Of a stretch of DNA of 64,000 nt, positions 36,298 through 47,665 are shown piece by piece. The notes under the pieces were generated by a model. It was not told the DNA's origin, did not search any database, and worked only from the letters and a program-made list of their open reading frames with translations. This stretch comes from Dicaeum eximium. Taxonomy: Eukaryota > Chordata > Aves > Passeriformes > Dicaeidae. A program made the translations under genes and the position numbers. Location of the stretch: contig VWZP01009169.1 in the NCBI GenBank assembly GCA_013396995.1, positions 3,179,198-3,243,197 of the forward strand. Direction: 5' to 3'. Positions within the stretch are counted from its first letter, which is position 1. The number at the start of each line of letters is the position of its first letter.

Positions 36298-39200
36298 TCA
36301 AGACGTATTGCTTGTCATTAATGCTAACTTAAAATTCCGTATATTTTGCCTGAAAATGGAGGTTTGCTGTGCTGATTATCTGCTCATACTCTAGCTTGGT
36401 GGCATTTCTGGGGTGGTAATGATTGTCCTAGAAGCTGCAGCCACAGAATTTCAGGAGCCTCTGTCCTGATTTTAAATCCTTAATTTAGTAATAAAAGAAT
36501 TGTGGATTAAATAATGGAGACAAATAATTAAATAATGTATAGGGGAGACGCTTCACTTGCCACTTAGCAATCAACTTGTGAATCATTGTGACTTAGCAAT
36601 TGTTGGCTCAAATAACTCCTATTCAGACCATAGAAAGGAAATGCATTCTCAGAGACCTTGAAGTAGGTCAGTGACAGACTTTTGTTGTTATAACTCTTGG
36701 CTGCTATATAATGTTCCTCTTCCCAGTGAACTGTGCACCTTTACAAAAAGATAGTAGAGAATCTGTTGTGGTATGTGAAGCTGTGGCTCCTTAACTTTGG
36801 GATAATCTTGCCCATTTACTGTTCTTTCTTAGATGAAATCATTAGAGTGGTGTTGTGCCAACTGGCACTGGATCCCAATGCTTGACAGTGATTATTTCCT
36901 ACCTCCTTCCCAGTTAATGGATTTTAGGCTGCAATTAACTTATTACTGTAAAAGTGAATGGGGAAACAGTCTGTACTAATGGACAGTAGCTCCCAGAGTT
37001 TGTGTTAGAACCAAATCCACTGGGGAATTCACTACCTGTGACTCAGACCTGGGACAGGGATGCAGGAGACCTTGATTTGGTATTAGCCTGTATTTGGCAT
37101 TGGTAGGTCCATCTCTCTATGTGCACTGGTCATTTGCATTGCTTGTCTATTCAGACTTGATGTGTGTCTTTAGTATTTAGGTGTGACATATATGGCTCTA
37201 GAAGTGGGGGCCTTTCAGCCTCAGCTGGAAGTTTTTGAGGTTATTTCAATAGAGAAAATTGTAATTACAGTAAAACTTGGAAGGTGAAGAGATTACAGGT
37301 GCAGCCATAAGAATGTGTCACCATTCTTCAGTACAGGAGTAGGATAGGAATGAGCAGTGCAGATGCAGGAAATAAGCCAGGTACATGAGCTGTAGTGTGA
37401 AGGTTATTGGGTACTGCCTATGGAAGAGAAGGAAAAAAATTAAAGTCAGCTTGTTCTCTAGTAATTAGCTGAAATAAAGAATCCCCCTGAATTTAAAGGA
37501 CATTCTTTTATACCTGGGAGACAGGTGGGGATAACTTGAGCTGCTTAGCAAAAAGCAGTAACTCATAAGCCTGACTGCACTTGTGGTCCCATGTTAACTT
37601 GCCCTTACTGGACCAGTTTCCTCTGCTTAATAAGCCTATATGGGACAGATGCTGAGTTTACCCTAGTTGGGTGTTCTCTCTCTCTCCCTGTTTCTGGGTT
37701 GATTTAAAAGTTACTGAATAACTGAGCTAAGTCAGTGCTGGGTAAAATGTGGTAGCTTTTGAGGAATCTGGTGGAATGATTTGCTTACCAGTCTCTTACA
37801 TTCATGAAAAGTACTTTGCCTAAATACTTGTCAAAATACTTTTCCATTTGGGAAAAAAATGAAAGATAAATGGATACTCTCTTTTATTTCTCGAGTAAAA
37901 CAAACAAAAAAAAAGCCCCACCCAACCCCCAAAATGATTTAGCAGAAGGAATGTGTTCTTGTTTGCAATTACTAATACTTGTGTTTAGAGACTGAAATGG
38001 GATTTTCCGCTACACTCAGCAATATCTTGAGTTTAATTTTGAGGAGGTAAGTGTTCATCCAAAGACATTCCTCATCCATCTCCAGTTATTCTTCTAACAG
38101 AGAGACTGGGGATTTTTTAAATCCTGAAGAAACAAATGTGGTCATGGTCTTTCTTACATTTTAGAGGAAGTTTCTCTGACACTCTAGCACTTAAAATTCA
38201 GAGTGTTCCATCTCTTTGCCTCTTGCCCTCCTGCACCTCTGTCTCAGGATAGACTTGCAGCTTATTGTCAAGAAAAGCATTCACTGTGACTTGAATATGG
38301 GAAGCCATTTTAAAAGAAGGATGAGGTGAAAATGCTTGTTCTGTTCCTTTCCTGCAAGCTTCAAAGATGTAGTGTACAACGAAAGCCTTTTTTTATCCTC
38401 TTTTAATCCTAGTCCTGATTGTAATCTTTGTAACCCAGAGTTTGCAAGTATCTGAAGAGATCCTTTAGGTGTGAAGCTGAACCCTTTGGGGGCTGTGTTT
38501 CCTGAAGCTTGAGCATCTAGCAGCATCACTCAATGTATTGAAGTGTCCAAAAAGTGTGGAGCTTGGAGCAAACTTTATACTTTGCAGCTTGACTTTGACC
38601 AGCCACACCTAAATACTGTTATGTTGAAAACTATCCACCACAAGTGGGGAATCTGGCAGAACCCACAAACAAGAATTCTTCCTGTGAAAGTAATAAAACT
38701 GTGAACTAAACTGTAGGAATGGGAGAAACTATGCAGAGTAGAAATTTATTCCTTTGCCTCTATGGTCCATCATTGAAGACAGATTCTAATTGGTGGTGGA
38801 AAGGAAAGCTGGGAACTGTAAAGGCACTGCTCAGTCTTTATATCTGGCTCTGCAAGACAATGGCCAAATTAGAGACACAATAGTTAAGAGGAAAGTAATC
38901 TCAAATTTTGGAAATCAACTCGGTTCTTGTAAAGTAAAAGTGCAGGGCTTTCTGGAAATTGTACTGAGCTCACTTTTACTGGAATGTCCAACAAATAACT
39001 TACAGGTGATGCTGACCTCTGGCAATATCAGTGCCAGTGTTGCTTCTCCTTAAGTTGCCTTCCTGACAACAGTGGTTGGAAATATTTGACATCCCATTCA
39101 GCCATCTTGCTGTCAATTTATTCCTCCTCATCTGTGAAAGCTGGCACTTTGTATACAATCTGTTTGGATTTATTTTCAACTCCTGCAGGTAGCAGTAAGC

Positions 39201-41609
39201 CTAGGTGTCCCATTCTCCCTCATGTCATTTGTGGTGACCAGCACTGTGTCTGTTGGGGAATCGGGAGGTTAATGTAATTAACACTAATACAGATCTACTT
39301 TTCCCCAAAACATCTTTTTTTCCTTTTGAAGAGAAATATCATTGTGATCAGTAATAATTTGGGGTACATGGTTCTGCTTCCACTCCTTTTTGTAAGAAGA
39401 AAGGAGAGGTTCAGAAGGATTTACTGACAACTATCTAAAACTTGAGCTCCTGAATAACTTGCTGCTGACAGCTTTAGATTGAAACAGTGATTATTTCCAG
39501 TTTGCACAAGTGTGGTGGAGTATAGAGATCATGTATATAACACAGCAACATAAAACATGGCACATTCTGTTGAATGTGAGAAGTTATTGCCAGTCAGTGT
39601 TCTAAACCCAGCTCCTGCTACCTGGCACAGCTGCTAAAAGTTGTCAGAAGACTCAGCAGCTGGTGAATTAGTGGAGAAGGAAAGCTGTGACTTAAGGTAT
39701 GGTTCTTACTAAACTTACATTAACTCTGTCCTGCAGTAGCTCCTATTACTTGAATAAAAAGCTTACAGTTTTATACTAGGGTGTCTGAAGTCAAAATTCA
39801 AATGACAGTGAAATTCCTGAGCATTATAAATGCGTTTAGTCCCAATTAACTCAACTAAATTGCACCAAGTAATACCAACTGAAGACCATTAATCAAACAC
39901 TGCTGAAATGCTTTGTAAGGCATGTCTTTGCTTCTTAATGTGTTATTTCATTTTTAAAATTTTTTAAAATGAAGATAATGGAAAATATAAATAGAACATA
40001 TATGAATATGAAGGACTATTTCCTTAACAAAAAATTTTCATATTTTACTCTGAATTGAAACTGACATGAAATCTTCTTTCTAAATTGCCAGCATTTCATC
40101 TACTGATTACAATTGTCAGTCCCTAACTTCAGTCAGGATTCACTTTAAAGCCCTGTGGAGATTCTCCAGAATTTACCCTTTTTTGTTGAGGCTCCAGTCT
40201 TCACTCAATTGCCTTTTCATACTGCAACTTCACCCTGTGTCTTTGATATTCAATGTGTTAATAGGTCTATCAGGGTCATCTTTGTCTTGGCACTTGCAAC
40301 AAGATTCTATAGTTCATGTTTGTGTCTCAATTTATATAGTAATTACTTCTATTTTCTCACATTTGCCACGTCTTCTTGCCTGAGCTTTTCCCTTTGCTTG
40401 CTTTAATTATTGACCCTTCTTTTATAATGCCCTTCTGCCTGGAATGATTCTCACTTTAACGTCCAACGGGGCAGTCTGTAGTTCATCTAAAGGTATTCTT
40501 GAAAATTGTCCTCTTCAGAGTAACACTCCTTCTGTACTCAAATACCACAATGGTATTAGGACATGTCTTCCATCTCCTTCCTGAGGCAATCTGGAAATGT
40601 CTGTCTTCATCCAATTGTTTGAAATATGCTACTTTGCCTACAAATCCTACTCTGGCCCTTAAAGAACCTCAGAGATGAAAGAAAACACTTGAAATCCAAA
40701 CAGCAAATCCTCACAGCAAAGAGCAGAAATGTGGAATTAGGAAGATGAGCCCTTGTTGTCCTTGCTGGGATTTTTTTTTCCATGTATTCAGTGTAATCCT
40801 GTCACTGACTCACTGTGTCATAAAAATGTTTCTTTGTCTTTTTTTTTTCTTTCTTGTGAAGATGGAGTTTTATAAAATGATATGAACACTGAGAAAGAAG
40901 AGTCTCTCATTCATGTCTGAATTATCCTATTTATGACTGGTTTCCCTTGTGAAAGGGGCACAGTCTTTCCCCTAAGCTCTTGCCTTTCTGATTATCGTTG
41001 TGCTTTATGCTTCTCCTCCTTTTCTCGGTGTCATGACATTGTATCACATTATACTTTTTAACATGCCATATTTTGAGACAAAACTAACATTGCAAAGTCA
41101 TAATGCTCTATTGGCCCAAAAAGTTTATCAGGATGTTCTAGTGCTCTTCCAGCATAGCTTGCTATTTAAAACACTCGTCTGGCTGTGGATCCCTGTGGGG
41201 AGAAAGAATTTTCCTTTTAGTCTTGAGAGAACCTAGGTGTTAGATACTGTCTGAAAGAAGCTGATTTCACTTCCCAGTGGAAATATTAACTGGGCTGCTT
41301 TGGGCAGAAAACTCTTGTTTTCCTCTGTAATGTTGCTCGAAATTTTGAAGCTTGAGGTGAATGAATAAAGTTTGATATTGGCAGTTGAAAAGGTGGAGCC
41401 CAGGAGCATTCCTTCCAGAGCCCCCTTGCCTGGTTTATATTAAACACTGTCAGTACAGACCATAATTTGTAAGGAGATAGCTGATCAATCTGGAGTTGTA
41501 GTAGAGGATCTAAAAAGGAACAAATTAAAAGGCTGTATTCATCCTTGATTTCCTTCTTCCCTTTAGGGCTCAGCCAAAGCCTTTTGAGGTTTGCTGCAGA
41601 TTGAATGAA

Positions 41610-41790
41610 ACCCTACTGGTTGTCAGTGATGAGGAATAATGGGATTATGTGAGGAAAGTTTTGCTTAAATAGTAGGAAAAACCTTTATAACCATAAGATC
41701 AATTGGGCCACAGAACTGGCTGCCAAGAGGTGTGGTGAAATCTTTTTCACAGGAAATGTTCGAGTGAGGATTTGAACCTCAGCCATTTGC
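41610..41790 (+). mobile_element. Degraded CR1-like LINE 3' region, sense
   Basis: The segment around AACTGGCTGCCAAGAGGTGT, followed by GGTGAAATCTTTTTCACAGG and AAATGTTCGAG, follows the pattern of the CR1 3' region (GGAACAGGCTGCCCAGAGAG, then a GTGGAATC block, then TTCAAG). It is heavily diverged, lacks the terminal repeat and has uncertain ends. It is probably an old copy of a different CR1 subfamily from the other three. Confidence 0.55.
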
Positions 41791-43589
41791 AAAGAGTTGG
41801 AGATATTGGAGTTTGGCCACAGCATGTGGGTGTAGATTCTGATGTTTAGGAATTGCAAGAACTTACAGTGTTTCTTCTCAAGCTGAATGATTACATGAAG
41901 ATGTGCTGTTCTTCAATTGGATTAGTGCAACACAGAGTTTTGGGTTTTCTTGCCCTGGGTTTGGTTTGCCTCCCATTGCATTCTGCTCCTAGTTCACTGT
42001 TCTGAAATGGGGTATAGAAAACTTATGTTAGCGTCCTTCAACCTGTCTGGATGCTGTACCTGATATGCTGTTTCATAGATTCTAGCACGTTCCTAAAAGT
42101 CTGTGAGAAAATATGATAGGAATGAAGCCTCTGAAGAAAACCAGCAAAACCATCCTTGGTTTTGCTGCTTCCATAGTGATGGCTAATTCAATTATTCCAA
42201 GAAGGCACATGTGTTTTGGATTTCAGTGTCAAATCTAGCAGTAACAGAATAAAATTCTCTCATTTATTTCACTTCTGCTTGTTTGTCAAGCTGAACAGTT
42301 GGTTTTGTTGGTGAATTTCAAGACTTCTCAGATAGTTTCCGATTGTCACTGTTAGAGATAGGATGCTGGATTGAGCTGACCACCAGTCTGGCTCAGTAGA
42401 GCATTTGATGTGCTTTTATGTAAGGCTTGTTCCCATTTCTAGCAAAATACTATTTGGTCATAAAAGAGTAACTGGGGTGTTGGATGAGATTGAAGCTCAA
42501 ATGCCTGGAGTAGGGAAATATGAAAATTCCAGATGGGAAATTTAGAAGCAGCAAGAGAAAGGAGTTTATGAAATTGAGCTTGTTTGACAATGAACATACC
42601 ATGCTCAGATGTGAAAACAGCTGTCAGTAGCAGTGTATGATGGGTCAGAATATTTTTGCACAAAAATAACCATGAAGCCAGGAGGTTATTCTTTCCCCTG
42701 AAGAATGCACAGGAGGATATTCCTCCTGTTTCTTGAGACATATCTTTGTGGCTTTCTGCAGGAAACAAGATAGACCTATGGTGACTAGCAGAAGAAAGAT
42801 TTTGCTATGAATGAACACTTTCAATAACCAGGGACAAAAGACTGACTAGAGGAAAATGAACTTCCTTACTCAGCATCACAACTTCAAAATGTTATTTAGA
42901 TGGTCTACTGAGCCAAACACTAAAAAGTTATTTTTGTCTTTGTTATCCCTTTGTGGTCAAAACTTCTTGGGGAGACGAAAAAGAATTCTCTCTTTTTTAG
43001 TGCGACAGAAAAACAAATATATGAGTGTGAGGCATTTATTATTAATGCTGGAGTGAGACTCATGAAGCTGAACTGGCAGATCTCAAGTGGAATTTGTTAC
43101 TCTTTCAGTAAGGAAAATCATCCTTGGAATTATGAACTGATTAGAGAAGGTCCTGAAGAGAATATTAACGGTGATCAGCACAAAGCTAAAAGTAGAGTTG
43201 CTTTCATGGCTAATCAGTTTCTGCATATAACCTTTTTGGTAAATATTCAAGTGGAATTAATCCTAAATAAGGCAGAGGCTACCAATGTTGTTTGTCTAGT
43301 CTTTTTCTCCTTTGCCTCCTGATGCTCACAAGCTTATGATAAAGTATCAATATGTATGCAGAAATTAGACCAAAAGCATTCCTGTGCTGAGCACCCCCTG
43401 TGGGTTGGTTAACAGGGGGACATGCAGCCTCCAGGGAGAACTTCCAGCAGCCTTTCAATAAACAGAGCTTATAAGAAAGATGGAGAAAGGCATTTTACCA
43501 GGGCCTGTTGTGACAGGACATGGGCTAAAGGGCTTAAACTGTAAGAGACTAGATATTGAATGGGTAAAAGGAATAGGGTTTATTTTATG

Positions 43590-43790
43590 ATGAGGGTGGA
43601 AAGGCACTGGAACAAGTTGGCCAGAGAAGTTGTACATGCCTCATCCCAGGAAGTGTTCAAGGCCAGGCTGGATGGGGCTTTGAGGAGCCTGGTCTAGCAG
43701 AAAGATCTTCCTGCCTGTGGCAGGGGGGTCAGGACTAGATGATCTTTAAAGGTAATTTTTAACCCGAACCATTCCCTGAGTCTGTAACAT
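43590..43790 (+). mobile_element. CR1 LINE 3' fragment, sense
   Basis: Clear CR1 3' end on the + strand: GGCACTGGAACAAGTTGGCC, GAAGTTGTACATGCCTCATC, AAGTGTTCAAGGCCAGGCTG, GATGGGGCTTTGAG, TGTGGCAGGGGGGTCAGGAC and TAGATGATCTTTAAAGG. It ends near CCATTCCCTGAGTCTGTAAC. Only the 3'-terminal 200 bp or so is present, as is usual for 5'-truncated CR1 insertions. Confidence 0.93.
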
Positions 43791-44098
43791 GGAAACTGGA
43801 GCTTAACTGCACTTCCAGTGGATATGTGTAGTTCAGCTTTGAGCTTTGGATCTGTATGCACAGGGGATATTCCTGTTATTTGAAAATCCCTAAAAGGAGC
43901 TTACCAAGAGGTAATAATTGTCTGCTTCATGTTAAATGGTGGTAAATGAAGGAACAAGGAGAAATCTTTCAAGGTTCAGGCTTTATTCCTCAAAAGACAG
44001 CTTCTCTTTACAATTATCTCCCCTTGTATACAGAAGTGCAACCTAACCTGCCATAAATTAGATTTTGTGCTCTAACCCAGCTTGCTGTTGTGTTTCAG

Positions 44099-44209
44099 TC
44101 ATTGTTAAATGAGCTGGACCGAAGCATGGGACGATACCGAGATGAAGTAAACCTCAAAACAGCCATCATGTCCTTTATCAATGCTGTTCTGAATGCAGGT
44201 GCTGGGGAG
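44099..44209 (+). CDS. DAAM2: DAAM2 exon: FH3 region
   Basis: A 111-nt exon, phase 0 at both ends, residues 199-235 (SLLNELDRSMGRYRDEVNLK, then TAIMSFINAVLNAGAGE). The acceptor is gtgtttcag before TCA and the donor is GAG|gtgagt, near consensus. It continues the armadillo-type FH3 region. The KTAIMSFINAVL helix is shared by Diaphanous-related formins. NAGAGE agrees with DAAM2; DAAM1 has a different end to this exon. The Ser at the start replaces a Thr in the mammalian sequence as I remember it, a conservative change. Confidence 0.97.
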
Positions 44210-45261
44210 GTGAGTCATTGCCCTGGGAATTCCTTCCAAAATGCTATGTTTAAATTAGTTTACCTTGGAAATAGTTAGTAGATTAAGTCCAAAATCTTGT
44301 GGTAGTGAATGGATATATTTTCTGGAAAATAATGCTTAATTGTTAAGATCAGTCTTATAATGTCTTCCATATTATTTCATTTCGAACTTCTTCAATATAA
44401 CATAGACTGTTGACACTGAAGTGATTATTTTGGGTTCTTTTTGGTTGATTCTGTGGGTTTTTTGTTTGTTTGTTTGTTTTAAGAACTGCAAAGCATTTAC
44501 CTTTTTATTCCAGCCTTTTTAGAAAATATTTTGGTTTACCTTCAGAAATGTTTTGAAATGTTATGCTGTTTTGACTCAAAGCCATAGTCAAAGCATTTTA
44601 ATTTTAAAATATCAAAGGGAAACATTTCAGAAAAAAGCCCAGTTGTTTTACTTTTATTAACAAGACTTCTTTTAAATCTAAAGGATAGTTTAAACTAATT
44701 TATTTTATTAAAAGGGTTACTTTTGTGACATTGGCTTTTTTTTTCTTTTTTGGTTAAACAACAAAAGACTACAAGCTCATGAGAGCTATCTGACAATGTA
44801 TTTGTCTCTATCTCTGGGAATCCTGTAACATCCCACTGAATAGATGTCACGGTTTGTCAGAGTATGTGATTTTATGTATATGGTTTTATGACAAATAAAC
44901 AGAAAAAATAGGAGGAAGACTGCAATGTTGTTCATCTATAACCAGAAGCCGGGAACCTCTAATGGACTAGCAGGAAAAACACCAGTAGCTTCTGTTCCTT
45001 ATGGAACAACATGAAGTGTGCTGTCGTTATGACTGCCTATGCAAAATTCATAGCACATAAATGTACTTTTAAGTGAAATGGAGGCAAAGGCATGAATTCC
45101 TTTTTTATTTACTTTACTGAAATTATTCATCCTGTGAATTTGGTGTCGGGATAGAGAATAGTGAAAAGGGAAGAACTGAAGTTTTAAGTAATTATTTTTT
45201 TAAATTTACTGTGATTGACAGCTTTTCAAACAAATAACTTGGTTTTCCTGCATTTTTTAAG
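44210..45261 (+). other. Intron, 1.05 kb
   Basis: The donor is gtgagt. The acceptor is the unusual tttttaag (AAG instead of CAG/TAG). It contains a short T/G microsatellite at 44455-44480 and no other recognisable element. Confidence 0.9.
44455..44480. repeat. (TTTG)n microsatellite
   Basis: GGG, a T run and about four TTTG units on the + strand. Confidence 0.8.
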
Positions 45262-45365
45262 GACAATTTGGAGTTCAGATTGCACCTCCGATATGAGTTC
45301 CTGATGCTGGGAATTCAACCCGTCATTGACAAGCTCAGAGGACATGAGAATGCCACACTGGACAG
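45262..45365 (+). CDS. DAAM2: DAAM2 exon: FH3 region with AAG acceptor
   Basis: A 104-nt exon, entering in phase 0 and ending two bases into an Arg codon. It encodes residues 236-269 and part of 270 (DNLEFRLHLRYEFLMLGIQP, then VIDKLRGHENATLDR). The donor is GACAG|gtaaga. The acceptor ends in AAG, which is uncommon. It is fixed by the reading frame, because GAGE|DNLEF must join GAG to GAC and the site two bases either way breaks the frame. LRYEFLMLGIQPVIDKLR is one of the most conserved FH3 segments in DAAM and Diaphanous formins. Confidence 0.97.
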
Positions 45366-46578
45366 GTAAGACTTATTTTCTAAGAACAGCTAGTGATGAA
45401 CAGGAAGACTTCTTAGAAACTCTTCTCTATTTGAGACAGGTGTCTCTGTCTCTTCTTGAAACTGATTCCCTAAAAAAGCAAAAAGACAATTAAAATAAAA
45501 TTATCCTAAAATTAACATCAGTATATGAAGTAGGAAACATACATACTAAGTTGGCAGAGGCTGTGGCAAAGGAGTTCCTCAGTTGCTTTTCTTCTCACTT
45601 GGGGATGGCAGTCAGAATGAAAAATACAAAAAATATTCTAATTGTTTTCTCTTGAAGCAAAACTGGAACAAAAGCCTGTCCTGGTAGGAGGGAGGGAAGC
45701 CAGTAGTTCATTGACTTCATTGTGACTGAGTATGTGTGGTCTAAATGCAGGTTCTGAGTTTTCAAGTTGTGTGTCTACAGTTTGCTGCAGAGCTGGAACC
45801 AGGAATGTTACTTTTGATCTGCAACATTATAAGCAAGAATAAGAGAATCTGTCCTATGGGTAATCTGTATTTCTTTGGACAGTAACCAGGAGTGTTTAGG
45901 AAGGACTTAAGGCACTTTTGCATTTGACAAGTTAGGAGAATAATAAAGGTTTGAGAGGATCTGAGATGCCTGGATTACAAAGACTCTTGTACCAGATCTG
46001 TACAGGGGAATGTGCCACAGCCTTTCTCCACATCATCTGCTGTGCTTCAGTCTCTGTGTAAGTCCAGATGTTCACATGTGTCACTCACCAGGTCACCCAG
46101 ACCCAAACACAGTCATGCTGCTGTGCTTATCAATAGGCATATCTAGAGACTGTTGTGAACTCATCCACTGAATGCATTTCTGCTTCACTGTTTAAAAGAA
46201 ACAAATTGTTAATGATCCAATGATCATTGGATCAAAGTGTGGATTTTTTAGAAATGTGTTATCACTGCAGGCATTGCATTAATCAAAAACAGAATATCCT
46301 TTTCCTATTTTATGTTTATTTTTTGCACCTTTACCTCAGCACAGTGACTTAGCACAGGAGTTACAGAGTGTGTACACCTCTGCCAGCCTTTTCTTTTGGC
46401 CTGTCACTGACCCCTTGCCTTGCGTACCTGTGACAGCACTTCACGTAAGAAAGGCTTGCCAGTTTCCACATGTTCTAGCTGAACTGAGGTATTGCTGCTT
46501 CTCTAGTGACACACTTAGTTTAAGTCTGAATCATGCCATGAACATTGGCAGATGTTTTATTATTCTGTTTCCTCTCAG
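45366..46578 (+). other. Intron, 1.2 kb
   Basis: The donor is gtaaga and the acceptor is tcctctcag. It holds a perfect 22-bp palindrome at 46213-46234 and nothing else recognisable. Confidence 0.9.
46213..46234. repeat. Perfect 22-bp palindrome
   Basis: The segment reads identically on both strands with no loop: the half-site TGATCCAATGA is followed directly by its reverse complement. Only direct reading supports this; no function is known. Confidence 0.9.
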
Positions 46579-46645
46579 ACATTTAGATTTCTTTGAGATG
46601 GTCAGAAACGAAGATGACCTGGAGCTTGCCAAGCGGTTTGACCTG
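46579..46645 (+). CDS. DAAM2: DAAM2 exon: FH3 region
   Basis: A 67-nt exon. Its first base completes Arg 270, then 22 codons follow (residues 271-292, HLDFFEMVRNEDDLELAKRF then DL), ending in phase 0. The acceptor is cctctcag before A and the donor is CTG|gtaagt. MVRNEDDLELAKRF agrees with DAAM2; DAAM1 has a MLRNEDELEFAKRF-like version. It forms part of the helical FH3/dimerisation region. This short exon would shift the frame if skipped. Confidence 0.97.
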
Positions 46646-47547
46646 GTAAGTTTTTCTTTGTAGTACCTGAACTTGCCAAAGCTGAACTTGCATCCACTTG
46701 GGATGCTTGGTGCACCTTTCCTTTGTGCTCCCTAAAACCAGTGTTTGACTTTGATGGTGAGAGTGGCTGATGCTCTTGTTTTCACTGTTTTTCATTAAGC
46801 AAGCAGGAGGTTTGTAGTGTGTGAACAATGAAAACAGTGGTCACACAAAGGGCATTTAATACAGATGACTTTCTTTGATAAAAATTTCTTTTTTTTGTTT
46901 GCCTGAATGTTCAGGAGTGAAGGAGGTTCTGAACCTTGCTCTCAGGTTCTCAGTCCTGATGGTCTAGATGCCTTCTAGTTTCAGAAATCCCCTTTGCAGG
47001 ACTATGGGTGAAGTTTTTCTGATATTCTTTCCAAGATTACATGTAATCTGTTGACAGCTGTTGCCTCAGAACCTGTGGAGAGGATCAGTATTTTAGAATA
47101 TGTGGATTTTAAAGACTAACATAAAGACAACCTCTAGCATCAATAAACAGCTGTAGGATCCTGAATGGTTTAGTCCCCTCTTTCTTTGTGAACAGCTCTT
47201 GATGCACTCTGACACAGAACAACTGATTCTTTCTTGCTTAGCTTCTGCTATTTGTGCCACCAGTTTCTAGGACCCAAATGCTTTGCTTGCTCCAGAACAG
47301 TTCTTGGTGGCTTTGCATGCCTCCCACCTTTCTAGCCCTTTACTTTGGGGATCTTTTCTATACTGAATGGGGATGACAATGGTGGTGTCAAAGACCCTTG
47401 TGCCTGTTCCTAGAACCTGCAGCTGGACATGGCAGGAGACTTTGCAGAGGTCAAATTTCTGGAAATTTGCCTGTCTTTGTATTGGTTGGCTCTTTCACAG
47501 TTAATCAGGCTTTCACTGTGGATGGTTTTTCTCTTCTCTCACTTCAG
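46646..47547 (+). other. Intron, 0.9 kb
   Basis: The donor is gtaagt and the acceptor is cacttcag after a TC-rich tract. Nothing else is recognised in it. Confidence 0.9.
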
Positions 47548-47665
47548 ATCCACATTGATACAAAAAGTGCCTCTCAGATGTTTGAGTTGATCAAGAAGAG
47601 ATTGAAGCATACAGATGCCTATCCCTATTTGTTATCCATCCTCCAGCACTGCTTGCAGATGCCAT
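47548..47665 (+). CDS. DAAM2: DAAM2 exon: FH3 region
   Basis: A 118-nt exon, entering in phase 0 and ending one base into a Tyr codon. It encodes residues 293-331 and part of 332 (IHIDTKSASQMFELIKKRLK, then HTDAYPYLLSILQHCLQMPY). The acceptor is ctcacttcag before ATC and the donor is GCCAT|gtgagt. HIDTKSASQMFEL and LHHCLQMPY-type sequences are hallmarks of the DAAM FH3 domain. The first residue is Ile where mammalian DAAM proteins have Val. If this donor were not used, translation would run on for about 44 residues into the intron before a stop at about 47794; there is no evidence that this occurs. Confidence 0.97.

Larger units (their letters stand above)
36113..44098 (+). other. Intron, 8.0 kb
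   Basis: The donor is gtaaaa and the acceptor is gtgtttcag. It holds two CR1 remnants on the sense strand (about 41610-41790 degraded, 43590-43790 clearer) and a short (TTTA)n run at 36271-36297. Otherwise it is unremarkable AT-rich intronic sequence. No further exon was recognised. Confidence 0.85.

Noticed and set aside
42951..43322. 123-codon plus-strand open frame in an intron
   Set aside because: Reads like random translation of AT-rich DNA, with no exon signals that fit DAAM2 phase.
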